A model generated the notes under the pieces. That model had not been told where the DNA came from. It saw only the letters and a program-made list of their open reading frames with translations, and ran no database searches. The position numbers were made by a program, and so were the translations under genes. From Ruminococcus sp. NK3A76 (GTDB lineage: Bacteria; Bacillota; Clostridia; Oscillospirales; Ruminococcaceae), in NCBI RefSeq assembly GCF_000686125.1, contig NZ_JMMA01000002.1, forward strand, positions 992,001 through 1,056,000: 64,000 nucleotides of DNA, written 5' to 3'. Shown in pieces: positions 53,011-62,438 of this stretch (position 1 is its first letter; the number at the start of each line of letters is the position of its first letter).

Positions 53011-54843
53011 ATGCTTAAGAATATGTTTGAACAGGAACACAAGTCCACCGCCCTTGATCTGAGCGCAGATGAGGTGTTGAATGCCAGGCTCGGCAAAGGG
53101 GCAAGAGTAAAGTCACATACTGCTGCTATCGTAGCAACGGCTGCAGCAGCTATCCTTGCAGTGGGTATAGGCGTTTATGCGCTTAACTCAAACCTTGAGA
53201 CTGCTGACCCTGAATTTACAGCAACTAATTCTTCGCAGGCGGAGACAATAACTACAACGACCAAGTCAACAGACGGCAGCTCGTCTGGTGCTGAGACCAC
53301 AACAGTAACAGAAGACGGCACTTCAAAGGAAACTGACAGCACCACAAAGATCACTGACGGTTCGTCAGATGATCCTGATAATGCTAAAGTCACCACTTCG
53401 GTAGTAAAATATCAGACAACACCGAAGACAGAAGAAACATACGGTGATGATATTCAGATCGCTCTTTTAAACAATGCCGGCGTGACCTGCGAGTATGATA
53501 TAACTGACAGCGATATCCTCAGCAGGCTCTGGGCTTATGCAGACGGCTTTATTAAAAAACCGTATTCTGATTATAAGGCATCTGATGTCGATATGGCTTC
53601 GTTCAATGACTGTAAAATAACTTTTCGTGACAAAAAGAATGACAGAGCTTTTCTTGTAAGAATGAACAGCAGCAATGTTATCGAGATACATTTCGCTCTC
53701 GGAGACGAACAGAGTGATGATTATTATATCGACGGCAGCAAGAACAAAGAGCTTTACGATATCATCGCAGAATGCAAAGAAGCAGGCAGCAAGAAGCTCG
53801 ATGAACAGAACAGGGTCAACCCGTATAATCTGAGCATCTATATTTATAATGAGGGTGATTATATCACCAATGTAGATCTTGATAAGTGCGGTATTGATTA
53901 TTCTGATGTGACCGGCAACATCGAGGCTTTCTATAATGCCTACAAGGCCGGCGAACTTCCTGAAGATGTAGACGTAAGTGAGGAAGAAGACTGGGATCCT
54001 TATGATAACAATCACGTTGTTGCTATTTCTATCGGTAATGCAAAGCTCAGATTCGATATCGGCAGTGAAGAGAATGCGACTCTGTATATGTTAGAGACCG
54101 TTTATGATGGTGCAACCTACAAGAGTATGTCAGGATACTCGATATCTGACAATGCCGAGATCTATAAGTATCTGAAAGATATGTGGAGCAAGGTCGGGAA
54201 TAAGAACAAGACACCGGAAGAAAAGACCGTTACATCTGACGAGGATACGACCACTACCACAACTCAGCAGACAACAAAGAAGACCACTACAAAGAAGAAA
54301 ACAACTACAAAGACAGCAAACAACACGGCTAAAAAGACATCTAAGGTGACTACTGTATCATGGACACCTGATATGAAGTATTCTTCCGACGAGATAAAGC
54401 CCCTTTCGTTTATAGATAACTACCCCGAGGATATGACGGTAGTGCATTTCAGGCGGCCAAGAGATACGGAAAACTCGCAGTCAGCCATGAGCTTTGAGCT
54501 TATTGATGAGTATGAAGACCTCATCAAGGGCGTGTATGATTCATACAAGTCAGGCGAGATAAAGCCTGCCGAGACATTTACTCCTGTCGATGATCCGCTT
54601 ACAAAAACATGGGGCACGATGATGTACGTTTTCTGGTACGACGAAAGCGACGGTGGTTTAGTCCAGCTTTTAGGTGCTAATATAAACGAGGATGCAGCTT
54701 TTATCCGCCTGACAGACCTTGACAGCCGTGATGACGACTGCGAGACCGGCAACGTATTCTATTTCGACAAGCAGAGCGAAGTTTACAAGCAGATGAAGGC
54801 AATATGGGATTTCTATTATCCCGTATATGAAAGTGTTAAGTGA
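53011..54843 (+). CDS. Anti-sigma-like membrane protein with Thr-rich linkers
   Basis: This 610-residue protein has a short cytoplasmic part (about 35 residues) and one membrane helix (AAIVATAAAAILAVGIGVYAL). Outside are a Thr/Ser-rich linker, an alpha/beta domain, a Thr/Lys-rich linker (TTTTTQQTTKK) and a second domain with HFRRPRDTENSQ. This resembles the anti-sigma partner of ECF factors, where the short inner part holds the sigma factor. It follows the sigma gene by about 20 bases. The start is ATG 53011 with AAGGAG 6 bases upstream; ATG 52996 is also in frame. The extracellular domains are unknown to me. Confidence 0.8.
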   Translation: MLKNMFEQEHKSTALDLSADEVLNARLGKGARVKSHTAAIVATAAAAILAVGIGVYALNSNLETADPEFTATNSSQAETITTTTKSTDGSSSGAETTTVTEDGTSKETDSTTKITDGSSDDPDNAKVTTSVVKYQTTPKTEETYGDDIQIALLNNAGVTCEYDITDSDILSRLWAYADGFIKKPYSDYKASDVDMASFNDCKITFRDKKNDRAFLVRMNSSNVIEIHFALGDEQSDDYYIDGSKNKELYDIIAECKEAGSKKLDEQNRVNPYNLSIYIYNEGDYITNVDLDKCGIDYSDVTGNIEAFYNAYKAGELPEDVDVSEEEDWDPYDNNHVVAISIGNAKLRFDIGSEENATLYMLETVYDGATYKSMSGYSISDNAEIYKYLKDMWSKVGNKNKTPEEKTVTSDEDTTTTTTQQTTKKTTTKKKTTTKTANNTAKKTSKVTTVSWTPDMKYSSDEIKPLSFIDNYPEDMTVVHFRRPRDTENSQSAMSFELIDEYEDLIKGVYDSYKSGEIKPAETFTPVDDPLTKTWGTMMYVFWYDESDGGLVQLLGANINEDAAFIRLTDLDSRDDDCETGNVFYFDKQSEVYKQMKAIWDFYYPVYESVK

Positions 54844-54882
54844 TACACTGATTGCAGAACAAAAGATAAAGATATAAAGATA

Positions 54883-54907
54883 AGCCCCTGAACGATCAGG
54901 GGCTTTT
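54883..54907. terminator. Bidirectional terminator
   Basis: GCCCCTGA / TCAGGGGC with a 5-base loop and T runs on both sides, shared by the convergent anti-sigma-like and GGDEF genes. It overlaps the GGDEF stop codon. Confidence 0.85.
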
Positions 54908-55975
54908 CATTATGTTCTCGTAAATTTTCTTCGTCACAACGATGTTCTTGCCGTTTTCCTTGCCGCAGTAGAGATAATCGTCTGCAAGGTTTATGCTTAG
55001 CTCATAGTCCTTGTTTATGTCTGCCAGAGTAAGCCCGAAGGTCATCGAGATGCTGAATTCCACACCGTGTGATGTAAAACGCAGACGGCAGATGTCATTT
55101 CTTATCTGCTCGCTGATTATCGCTGCACGCTCCTCACGGCAGTCGGGGAGTATGTAGAGTATCTCCTCACCGCCCCAGCGGCATATGTAGCCCTCGCTCG
55201 GCACAAGTGAGCTTATCGTCGAGCTTACCTTTTTGAGCACCTCGTCGCCTATAGAGTGGCCGTAGTTGTCGTTTATCTTCTTGAAGTTGTCGATATCCGC
55301 CAGAATTATCGCATACGGCCTGCCGGTATCCTGCGCTGATTCGTGAACTGACTTGATGTACTCGGTCATGGCACGCCTGTTGAAAAGCTGCGTCAGCGGG
55401 TCGATAGATGCAAGCTGTCTGAGCTCCTCGTTTTTCTCGTTCATCATCTTCTTGCTGATGATGCTCGATATAACGTACATCATAGCTATGAATACGAGCA
55501 TGAATGATGTTATCACGACATTGAGTATGCAGACCTTTGTCATCTGGTCGTTGTTGTCTATGCGGTGGGTTATCACCTCAGGGTCGCTTACATAAAGCCT
55601 TGTGAGCACGAACGACACCGCTATCACAATTCCTGTGAACACAGAAGCCGACAGCTTTGCCTCCGGCATGAAGAACGGCGCCGGGAGTATTACCATAAGG
55701 TACAGCGCAAAGCCGCATTCCCAGCCTACAGCCACAGTCGAGACTATCGAAAAGACCATTACCTCGCCGAGAACTATGTCTAACATCGATAGCGTCTTTT
55801 TCTTCACAGCCGTGACAGCTACCAGCAGGCTTATGTAGAACAGCACCGAGCCGATGTTGTAATACATCATCACATCTACTCCGTAGCCGTAGAACAGCAT
55901 AACCATGATAGAATGTATGACTATGCAGGCGGCATAGATTATCTGCTGACAGAGCCGTCCGCTCAGCGCCTTCAT
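54896..55975 (-). CDS. Membrane diguanylate cyclase (GGDEF)
   Basis: This protein of at least 359 residues has five or six membrane helices in the first 190 residues and a GGDEF domain (residues about 195-355) with LTQLFNRRAMTEYI, ILADIDNFKKIND and the active-site motif RWGGEEILYIL (GGEEI form). It would make cyclic di-GMP from GTP. The ATG at 55975 has no good ribosome site. The frame stays open for 26 more codons upstream (IKEYLSKRIKSIEFYFQSKE), and the only strong site there, AAAGGGGG, precedes an ATA codon at 56053. The true start is therefore uncertain and may be non-standard. Confidence 0.88.
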   Translation of the reverse strand: MKALSGRLCQQIIYAACIVIHSIMVMLFYGYGVDVMMYYNIGSVLFYISLLVAVTAVKKKTLSMLDIVLGEVMVFSIVSTVAVGWECGFALYLMVILPAPFFMPEAKLSASVFTGIVIAVSFVLTRLYVSDPEVITHRIDNNDQMTKVCILNVVITSFMLVFIAMMYVISSIISKKMMNEKNEELRQLASIDPLTQLFNRRAMTEYIKSVHESAQDTGRPYAIILADIDNFKKINDNYGHSIGDEVLKKVSSTISSLVPSEGYICRWGGEEILYILPDCREERAAIISEQIRNDICRLRFTSHGVEFSISMTFGLTLADINKDYELSINLADDYLYCGKENGKNIVVTKKIYENIMKSP

Positions 55976-56202
55976 AAGGTCTGCCTGGACTTCCTTGCTC
56001 TGGAAGTAGAATTCTATCGACTTTATTCTTTTTGAAAGGTATTCTTTTATCGCTGCCGCCCCCTTTCACAATGGCATAATATCTCATAGTACATATCTAT
56101 TATACACCAAAACGTCAACGATTGCAACACCTTTTCTTAATATTTTGTATGTTTTTGTTTCTTTATCCTGCGACATCCGGCACTAAACTGTTAAAATAGC
56201 TA

Positions 56203-56231
56203 TTGAAAAAGTATTGAATATATGGTATAAT
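56203..56231 (+). promoter_or_regulatory. Promoter of the pyridoxal kinase gene
   Basis: TTGAAA at 56203-56208 and TATAAT at 56226-56231 with a 17-base spacer. Confidence 0.8.
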
Positions 56232-56273
56232 ATTATAATGTGAAAATATGCATTGATCGAAGGGTTTGTTAGA

Positions 56274-57131
56274 ATGAATGAGATAAAGAAGGTTGCCGCT
56301 ATACAGGATATCTCGGGTGTCGGGCGCTGCTCGCTCACTGTGATAATACCTATCCTCTCGGCAATGGGCATACAGGTCTGCCCGGTGACTACCTCGGTGC
56401 TGTCGGCGCATACCGGCTTCGGCGAGTTTGTCAAGCGTGACCTTACAGACTATATGCTCCCGGCACTTGAACACTATAAAAAGCTCGGGGTAGAGTTTGA
56501 CTGTATCTACAGCGGCTTTTTGGGCTCTATAGAGCAGATAGACCACTGTCTTGAATATTTCACGACCTTTGACAAGGCGCTCAAGATAGTTGACCCGGTA
56601 ATGGGTGACGACGGCAGGGCGTATAAGACCTATACCAAGACTCTCTGTGAGAGAATGGGCGAGCTTGTGGCAGTTGCTGATATCATCACCCCCAATCTCA
56701 CCGAAGCGGCTATCCTGCTCGGGGAGGAATACCCCACAGCACCTATGCGCCACAGCGAGATAAAGTCATGGCTCGTGCGGCTCTCTGAAAAGGGTGCGGG
56801 CATAGTGGTCATTACAAGCGTGCATCTCGGCGGCGGTGAGATAGCTACTGTCGGCTATGATAAGGCAACGAGCACCTTCTGGAAGGTCGCAAATGACTAT
56901 GTGCCCAAGAGCTATTCCGGCTCGGGCGATATGTTCGCAAGCGTGCTCGCAGGCGGTGTTTTAAACGGCGACAGCCTGCCGATAGCTATGAACAGGGCTG
57001 CGTCTTTCACCGAGCTTGCTATAAAGACGACCTACAGCTACGGCACCTCATGGGAGGAAGGCATAATGTTTGAAAAACAGCTGCCGTGGCTTATGAGCTA
57101 TCAGGTGCTCGACGATTATGTCAGCTTTTGA
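56274..57131 (+). CDS. Pyridoxal/pyridoxine kinase (PdxK/PdxY-like)
   Basis: This 285-residue PfkB/ribokinase-superfamily kinase begins KKVAAIQDISGVGRCSLTV, the N-terminal pattern of pyridoxal kinases. It has VDPVMGDDGRAYKTYT, ITPNLTEAAILLG and the anion-hole motif SYSGSGDMFASVLAGG with the catalytic Asp. It phosphorylates vitamin B6 vitamers to form PLP. AAGGG supports the ATG at 56274 rather than 56253. It heads a probable operon with trmL and the DegV gene. PLP from it could serve the decarboxylase-like enzyme at 36 kb, as for all PLP enzymes. Confidence 0.9.
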   Translation: MNEIKKVAAIQDISGVGRCSLTVIIPILSAMGIQVCPVTTSVLSAHTGFGEFVKRDLTDYMLPALEHYKKLGVEFDCIYSGFLGSIEQIDHCLEYFTTFDKALKIVDPVMGDDGRAYKTYTKTLCERMGELVAVADIITPNLTEAAILLGEEYPTAPMRHSEIKSWLVRLSEKGAGIVVITSVHLGGGEIATVGYDKATSTFWKVANDYVPKSYSGSGDMFASVLAGGVLNGDSLPIAMNRAASFTELAIKTTYSYGTSWEEGIMFEKQLPWLMSYQVLDDYVSF

Positions 57132-57149
57132 TGCAAAGAGGAGATAATA

Positions 57150-57644
57150 ATGCTTAATATAGTTCTTGTCGAGCCTCAGATACCGCAGAACACCGGGAAT
57201 ATCTCCCGTACCTGTGCGGTCACAGGGGCGGCGCTGCACCTTGTTAAGCCCTACGGCTTTGTGATAACGGATAAGCAGCTAAAACGTGCCGGGCTCGATT
57301 ACTGGGATAAGCTCGAAATATATGAGTACGAAAATCTGGACGAGTTTTTTGAAAAGACCGAGGGCGTGTACTACTATTTCACGACCAAGGGCAAAAACGT
57401 TCATTCGCAGATAGACTATCCCGAGGATAAAAACGTGTTTCTGGTCTTCGGCAGGGAGGATAAAGGCCTTCCGGAAGACTTGCTGTACAAAAATGGGGAC
57501 TTCTGTTCCCGGATACCCATGCGTCCCACACTCAGGAGCCTTAACCTCTCGAACTCCGTCGCAATAGCGACCTATGAGGTGCTCAGACAGTGGGATTACC
57601 CTGACCTCGGGCGAGAGGGCAGGCTTACACAATATGAATGGTAA
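57150..57644 (+). CDS. trmL: tRNA (cytidine/uridine-2'-O)-methyltransferase TrmL
   Basis: This 164-residue SPOUT-family methyltransferase has PQNTGNISRTCAVTG, the SAM-binding knot FLVFGREDKGLP and IPMRPTLRSLNLSNSVAIA. The length and all three motifs are those of TrmL, which methylates the ribose at position 34 of tRNA-Leu. GAGGAG lies 7 bases before the ATG, 18 bases after the kinase stop. Confidence 0.93.
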   Translation: MLNIVLVEPQIPQNTGNISRTCAVTGAALHLVKPYGFVITDKQLKRAGLDYWDKLEIYEYENLDEFFEKTEGVYYYFTTKGKNVHSQIDYPEDKNVFLVFGREDKGLPEDLLYKNGDFCSRIPMRPTLRSLNLSNSVAIATYEVLRQWDYPDLGREGRLTQYEW

Positions 57645-57657
57645 AGGAGATGTTGAT

Positions 57658-58530
57658 ATGGCTAAAGTCATTATTATGACTGATTCGGCAAGTGATATAA
57701 CAAGGGAGGACGAGCAGATATACGGCATAAGAGTGCTCAACTTCAAGCTCGCAGTCGGTGAAAAGAGCTATACTGCAAGAGTCGATTTTGATAACGAGGG
57801 GCTTTATAAGATACTTGACGAGTATGACGGCATACCCTCTACTTCGCAGATAACAAAGTTTGACTTCTATGACGAGTATAAGGCGCTTTACGAGGAAGGC
57901 TATACCGACGTCATATATGTATCTATCAACTCAAAGGGCTCGGCTACATATTCAAACTCAGTCCTCGCAAAGGAGGAGCTATATGAGAACCACCCCGAGA
58001 TAAAGGATAAGATGAATATCTACAACATCGACGGCAGGAGCTATACAGGCGGCTACGGCTTCCCGGTGGTTCAGGCTGCTGCAAAGGTGCAGAAGGGCGC
58101 ATCGGCTGATGAGGTAGTCGCATTCATAAACGACTGGGTGGATAACTGCGTTATCTTCTTTGGTATGTACAGCCTTAAGTACGCCAAGAAATCCGGCAGG
58201 ATACCGGCTGCTGCGGCATTTGTCGGCGAGGTGATGGGTCTTCGCCCTGTTTCACGTATCCAGCATAATCAGATAACCACAGAGGCCAAGGTCAGGGGAG
58301 ATAAGACACTCGTTCCCAAGATACTCGACCTCACGGTAAACGAGATGATACCCAAGACACCCTACTGCATAGTATACGGCAGCGACGAGAGCGTGTGCGA
58401 GGAAATGAAGGCCGCTATGACCAAGAGTGTCGGCTATCCGCCTGAGATGACCTTCCGCATAGGTGCTGAGATAGCTGTAAATGCAGGCCCCAAGGTTGTC
58501 GGAGTAATATTCAAATCACAGAACAAATAA
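57658..58530 (+). CDS. DegV-family fatty-acid-binding protein
   Basis: This 290-residue protein begins VIIMTDSASDITREDEQIYG, the DegV signature, and has PSTSQITKFDFYDEY and the C-terminal domain ending GPKVVGVIF. DegV (FakB-like) proteins bind a fatty acid and may present it to a kinase. AAAGGAG, 8 bases before the ATG at 57658, rules out the longer frame that overlaps trmL. Confidence 0.9.
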   Translation: MAKVIIMTDSASDITREDEQIYGIRVLNFKLAVGEKSYTARVDFDNEGLYKILDEYDGIPSTSQITKFDFYDEYKALYEEGYTDVIYVSINSKGSATYSNSVLAKEELYENHPEIKDKMNIYNIDGRSYTGGYGFPVVQAAAKVQKGASADEVVAFINDWVDNCVIFFGMYSLKYAKKSGRIPAAAAFVGEVMGLRPVSRIQHNQITTEAKVRGDKTLVPKILDLTVNEMIPKTPYCIVYGSDESVCEEMKAAMTKSVGYPPEMTFRIGAEIAVNAGPKVVGVIFKSQNK

Positions 58531-58600
58531 TAGTTTTACTGCTCATTTCTCATTATTTATCTAATTGTTTTTTATCTAAATAAAGAGGAGATGTTTTACT

Positions 58601-59275
58601 ATGAGAGCTGTTTTTAAGAAAATGTCCGTTATAATGCTGATAACAGCGCTTCTTGCTGTGTGCTTTTGCAGCTGCGGCGAGACCTTCACCAAGAAAGAGG
58701 ACGTAAAGCTCAAAACGGTAATGGAGACTAAGGACTATATAAAAAAGAACCTTCCCGGTGCGAATTATGTAAAGACCGAGGAAGAGTCGGACGATAAGGT
58801 AGTCTACACCTTTATGGACAAAGAATGCGGCTTTAAGTTTCAGGTGACGAGCGAGAAGTACCGTAAGGAAATGGAGGGCGCTGACCTCGGCTATGCTGAG
58901 AAGACGACAGATAACTGGGCTAAGGCGTACAACGAGTATATCCAGAGCAAACTGTCCGAAAAAGAGGACGAGTTAAAGGAAAGCATGGGCTTTGAGTATG
59001 AACACTACGACGGCCTTGACAGCGACGTGTTTATGGCTGTCTTCACAGATAAGCCTGCAAGCGATATCGAGGCATCTGTCAGGGAGCTTGCCGATATCAT
59101 CAAGCAAGCCGACAAGCACAAAAAGCTCACCGACAAGGAGATATGGTGCTGGAAGGGCGAGAAGGACGACAACTACGATAACCTCACCGGCTGCTATCTG
59201 CTTGCTGAGAACAAGATCGTTGATAAGAAGACAAGAGACGAGCTTGTAAAGGATAAAGACAGTTCAAGTAAATAA
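58601..59275 (+). CDS. Predicted lipoprotein (224 aa)
   Basis: The N-terminal signal MRAVFKKMSVIMLITALLAV is followed by a lipobox-like CFCSCGE, so the protein is probably lipid-anchored outside the membrane. The mature part is charged, alpha/beta in pattern, with a WAKAYNEYIQSKLSEKEDEL helix, and has no motif I recognise. GAGGAG lies 10 bases before the ATG. It is followed by a terminator. Confidence 0.8.
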   Translation: MRAVFKKMSVIMLITALLAVCFCSCGETFTKKEDVKLKTVMETKDYIKKNLPGANYVKTEEESDDKVVYTFMDKECGFKFQVTSEKYRKEMEGADLGYAEKTTDNWAKAYNEYIQSKLSEKEDELKESMGFEYEHYDGLDSDVFMAVFTDKPASDIEASVRELADIIKQADKHKKLTDKEIWCWKGEKDDNYDNLTGCYLLAENKIVDKKTRDELVKDKDSSSK

Positions 59276-59282
59276 TCATACA

Positions 59283-59310
59283 CCGCCCTGATGCTCCGGG
59301 GCGGTTTTTT
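59283..59310 (+). terminator. Terminator of the lipoprotein gene
   Basis: CCGCCC / GGGCGG stem followed by six T residues. Confidence 0.9.
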
Positions 59311-59381
59311 CCTGCCTTTGTGAATAAACCATATTTTTCCGCCAATAATATAATCACAAAACATTAAGGAGGCGGTTGACT

Positions 59382-59561
59382 ATGACCGATAAAGAGCTGC
59401 TTTATATCGAAGACGTGCTCGGCCACGAACAGTTTATCAGACAGATGTGTAACGACGCATCGCAGAGGGTGCAGGACGAAAGGCTCAGAAACATGATAAA
59501 CGACTGCGAGCGCAGACACGCAGAGCTTTTCTCGCACTTTTACAGTCTTCTGGGCAAGTAA
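59382..59561 (+). CDS. CotF-related small protein, N-terminal type
   Basis: This 59-residue helical protein (TDKELLYIEDVLGHEQFIRQ, then NMINDCERRHAELFSHFY) resembles the first helices of CotF-type spore coat proteins, where a His/Glu-rich helix pair is common. AAGGAGG lies 8 bases before the ATG at 59382. It is 12 bases from the next CotF-like gene, so one ancestral gene may have split or the two subunits may assemble. Confidence 0.7.
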   Translation: MTDKELLYIEDVLGHEQFIRQMCNDASQRVQDERLRNMINDCERRHAELFSHFYSLLGK

Positions 59562-59573
59562 GGAGGTATCACT

Positions 59574-59831
59574 ATGAATATGCAGTCAAATGATGATAAG
59601 ACGATAGCTACAAATCTTCTCAACCTCGAAAAGGGCGTGTGCGACCTTTATATGCACGGCGCAGTCGAGAGCGCTACCGACAGTGTGAGGAGCGTCTTCA
59701 GCTCCGGGCTCAACGAGAGCCTGAATATGCAGAAGAATATCTATGAGACAATGTCCTCGATGGGTATGTATCAGATGTGCAGCGCCCCTCAGCAGAAGAT
59801 AGACTCAGTCAGACAGAAATTCTCGGCCTGA
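59574..59831 (+). CDS. CotF-like spore coat protein
   Basis: This 85-residue protein has the CotF pattern: a helix with NLLNLEKGVCDLYMHGAVES, then LNMQKNIYETMSSMGMYQ and the end QQKIDSVRQKFS. CotF proteins are coat or forespore proteins in Bacillus and Clostridia. AGGAGG lies 8 bases before the ATG. With the SASP remnant it places the host in a spore-forming or formerly spore-forming lineage. Confidence 0.82.
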   Translation: MNMQSNDDKTIATNLLNLEKGVCDLYMHGAVESATDSVRSVFSSGLNESLNMQKNIYETMSSMGMYQMCSAPQQKIDSVRQKFSA

Positions 59832-59841
59832 GAGCAGCCTT

Positions 59842-59869
59842 GCCTCCCCGCTTAAGGGGAGGCTTTTTT
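59842..59869 (+). terminator. Terminator of the CotF-like pair
   Basis: GCCTCCCC / GGGGAGGC stem with six T residues. Confidence 0.95.
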
Positions 59870-60173
59870 GTGCAAGTGCTGCTCAGTATTTGGGGGAATT
59901 CTAAGGTCGTGGGGCGAGCGCAAAGCCCTACATTGCAGCGCAGGATAGCGAGAGCGCCCGCTTGAAGGTAAGCCTCCCGGTAACACGTCCGAATGAGCCT
60001 GCGTCTGCAAAGCCGACACCTTAATTATGTATTATGCATCCTGCATTATGAAATTTTTAAAAACCTCTTGATTTTTCCGGCAAAGTATTATATAATAGTA
60101 TTTAGAGTTGTTAAACCATTAACAACATGACGTAACCGATTTATCGGAAATAATTTATGAGAGGTGTCAGATT
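59870..60173 (+). other. Intergenic region before pgk
   Basis: There is no gene here. CGACACCTTAA near 60014 is the reverse complement of a word beside the tandem repeats at 35.7 kb, and ATTATGTATTATGCATCCTGCATTATGAA-like A+T-rich sequence follows. The last 100 bases hold the pgk promoter and leader. Confidence 0.5.
60068..60096 (+). promoter_or_regulatory. Promoter of pgk
   Basis: TTGATT at 60068-60073 and TATAAT at 60091-60096 with a 17-base spacer, leaving a leader of about 70 bases. Confidence 0.8.
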
Positions 60174-61394
60174 ATGGCAGGTTTAAACAAGGTAACAGTT
60201 GAGGATCTTAATGTCAAGGGCAAGAAGGTCTTAGTCAGAGTTGACTTCAACGTTCCGCTCAAGGACGGCGTTATCACAAACGATAACAGGATCACAGCAG
60301 CACTCCCTACTATCAATAAGCTCACAGAGGGCGGCGCAAAGGTAGTTCTCTGCTCGCATCTCGGCAAGCCGAAGAACGGCCCTGAGGCTAAGTTCTCCCT
60401 TAAGCCGGCAGCAGACAGACTTGCTGAGCTCGTTAAGACAAAGGTTACATTCGCAGCTGACGATACAGTTGTAGGCGACAACGCTAAGGCAGCAGTTGCA
60501 GCTATGGCTGACGGCGAGATCGTTGTTCTTGAGAATACACGTTTCCGTGGCGACGAGGAGACAAAGAACGGCGAGGGCTTTGCTAAGGAGCTCGCAGATC
60601 TCGTTGACGACGAAGTATTCGTAATGGACGCTTTCGGTTCTGCTCACAGAGCACACGCATCAACAGCAGGCGTTACAAAGTTCGTTAAGGAGACAGCAGT
60701 AGGCTATCTTATGCAGAAGGAGATCAACTTCCTCGGCAACGCAGTTGAGGATCCGGTTCGTCCTTTCGTAGCTATCCTCGGCGGCGCTAAGGTAGCTGAT
60801 AAGCTCAACGTTATCAATAACCTCATCGAGAAGTGCGATACACTTATCATCGGCGGCGGTATGGCATATACATTCCTTAAGGCACAGGGCAAGGAAGTCG
60901 GCACATCTCTCGTTGACGATACAAAGATCGACTACTGCAAGGAAATGATCGAAAAGGCAGCAGCAAAGGGCAAGAAGCTCCTTCTCCCTGTTGACACAAC
61001 TATCGCTAAGGCTTTCCCTGATCCGATAGATGCTGAGATCGCTGTAGAAATAGTAGACGCTGACAAGATCCCTGCTGACCAGATGGGTCTTGATATCGGC
61101 ACAAAGACAGCAGAACTCTATGCTGAGGCTGTTAAGAGCGCTAAGACAGTTGTATGGAACGGTCCTATGGGCGTGTTCGAGAACCCTGTACTTGCAAAGG
61201 GCACAATAGCAGTTGCTAAGAGCCTTGCTGAGACAGACGCTACAACTATCATCGGCGGCGGCGACAGCGCAGCAGCAGTTATCCAGCTCGGCTTCTCTGA
61301 TAAGATGAGCCACATCTCCACAGGCGGCGGTGCTTCCCTTGAATACCTCGAGGGCAAGGTTCTCCCCGGCATTGATGTAATAGCTGACAAGTAA
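60174..61394 (+). CDS. pgk: Phosphoglycerate kinase
   Basis: This 406-residue glycolytic enzyme converts 1,3-bisphosphoglycerate and ADP to 3-phosphoglycerate and ATP. Signature regions are [49 protein letters not shown], the hinge and nucleotide site [10 protein letters not shown] and [13 protein letters not shown], and the end [10 protein letters not shown] to [20 protein letters not shown] precedes the ATG. Codon use is more biased than in neighbouring genes, with many GCA, GAG, CTC and ACA codons, as expected for a highly expressed gene. It stands alone. Confidence 0.98.
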   Translation: MAGLNKVTVEDLNVKGKKVLVRVDFNVPLKDGVITNDNRITAALPTINKLTEGGAKVVLCSHLGKPKNGPEAKFSLKPAADRLAELVKTKVTFAADDTVVGDNAKAAVAAMADGEIVVLENTRFRGDEETKNGEGFAKELADLVDDEVFVMDAFGSAHRAHASTAGVTKFVKETAVGYLMQKEINFLGNAVEDPVRPFVAILGGAKVADKLNVINNLIEKCDTLIIGGGMAYTFLKAQGKEVGTSLVDDTKIDYCKEMIEKAAAKGKKLLLPVDTTIAKAFPDPIDAEIAVEIVDADKIPADQMGLDIGTKTAELYAEAVKSAKTVVWNGPMGVFENPVLAKGTIAVAKSLAETDATTIIGGGDSAAAVIQLGFSDKMSHISTGGGASLEYLEGKVLPGIDVIADK

Positions 61395-61404
61395 TCATGC
61401 ACTT

Positions 61405-61443
61405 TCAAAGAGGTGAGAGGTGAGAGCCTCTTGCCTCTTTTTT
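61405..61443 (+). terminator. Terminator of pgk
   Basis: AAAGAGG pairs with CCTCTTT across an inner GAGG/CCTC region and ends in T residues. Confidence 0.75.
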
Positions 61444-61558
61444 CGTGTACGATTGACATCGTATGAGTTTCACATCATTTGCGCCCGAATGTGCATATCA
61501 CCGGCGCATACGATACAATGACCGTTAACTCTTAACTGCAAATAAGGGGGGGTATATC

Positions 61559-62410
61559 GTGACCAAAAACTCAATAAAATATGCATCTATCATCGTATTC
61601 GGCTATAACGCCGTTCTCGGTATCATCTTTGCAGTATTCTGCTCGCAGGACGAGCAGTTTGACTATAAAACATTCAGGACCTGCCTTGCTATGTTTAACG
61701 GCGTGGGCGCTGCGTTTATTTTTGCGTGGATTGTAAAGATAATGTTTGTCCAGCGTGAGTCTTTGAAGATATTCAAGGCAAAGGGTATATGCCCCGAGTA
61801 TGTCGATGCTCTGCGAAAGCAGTTTGTAAAGAATAAACTATCAAATATCCAGCTTGTCAACTACGCAAACGCCCTCTGCTTCCTTGAACGCTACGATGAG
61901 GCGGAGCAGGTGCTTAACAGAACGCCCGGTGAGTCTCTCCAGGGGCCGCTGTCAAAGCCTTGGTACTATAAGACCTATATATGGCTCTACCTCTGTACAG
62001 GCCGCTATAGACAGGCGCTCGATATATTCGATGCGAGCCGTGGCCAGCTTGAAAAGTTCTTCTGCGGCGAGGGCGGCAGTGCCTGCTCTTTCTATGATGA
62101 TGCCGCACTCTGCTCAGCGATAAGACGTGATTTCCAGACTGCCGAGGGCTTCCGTATCAAGGCGGCTGAGGCAGCAGCGGCTCACCCCGACCGTGCTCAC
62201 AGCCCTTATATGATAATGGCCGAGCTGTTTATCCTTGACGGCAACGAGTTTGAAGCACAGCGTGCTATCGAAGCTGCTCGCCAGGCTGCAATAAACTGCC
62301 AGAAGTATAAATACCCCTGGCAGCGTGACAGCGTGCTGCACTCGCTTGATATCAGCTTTGCCCTTGCAAGAAAGATAAGACACGATGTCTTTGAGTCACA
62401 GATGCAGTAG
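61559..62410 (+). CDS. Membrane-anchored TPR-like protein (283 aa)
   Basis: Two membrane helices (YASIIVFGYNAVLGIIFAVF and MFNGVGAAFIFAWIVKIMF) are followed by about 200 residues of helical pairs with TPR-like spacing, such as YANALCFLERYDEAEQVLNR and LYLCTGRYRQALDIFD. The start is GTG with a GGGGGG site 6 bases upstream. The function is unknown; such proteins scaffold complexes at the membrane. Confidence 0.8.
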   Translation: MTKNSIKYASIIVFGYNAVLGIIFAVFCSQDEQFDYKTFRTCLAMFNGVGAAFIFAWIVKIMFVQRESLKIFKAKGICPEYVDALRKQFVKNKLSNIQLVNYANALCFLERYDEAEQVLNRTPGESLQGPLSKPWYYKTYIWLYLCTGRYRQALDIFDASRGQLEKFFCGEGGSACSFYDDAALCSAIRRDFQTAEGFRIKAAEAAAAHPDRAHSPYMIMAELFILDGNEFEAQRAIEAARQAAINCQKYKYPWQRDSVLHSLDISFALARKIRHDVFESQMQ

Positions 62411-62438
62411 GCTCTGCCCCTTTATCAATACCAATAAA

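Noticed and set aside
60660-61313. 217-residue frame antisense to pgk
   Set aside because: The extreme Cys/Leu/Ser composition is what the strong codon bias of pgk gives on the opposite strand.
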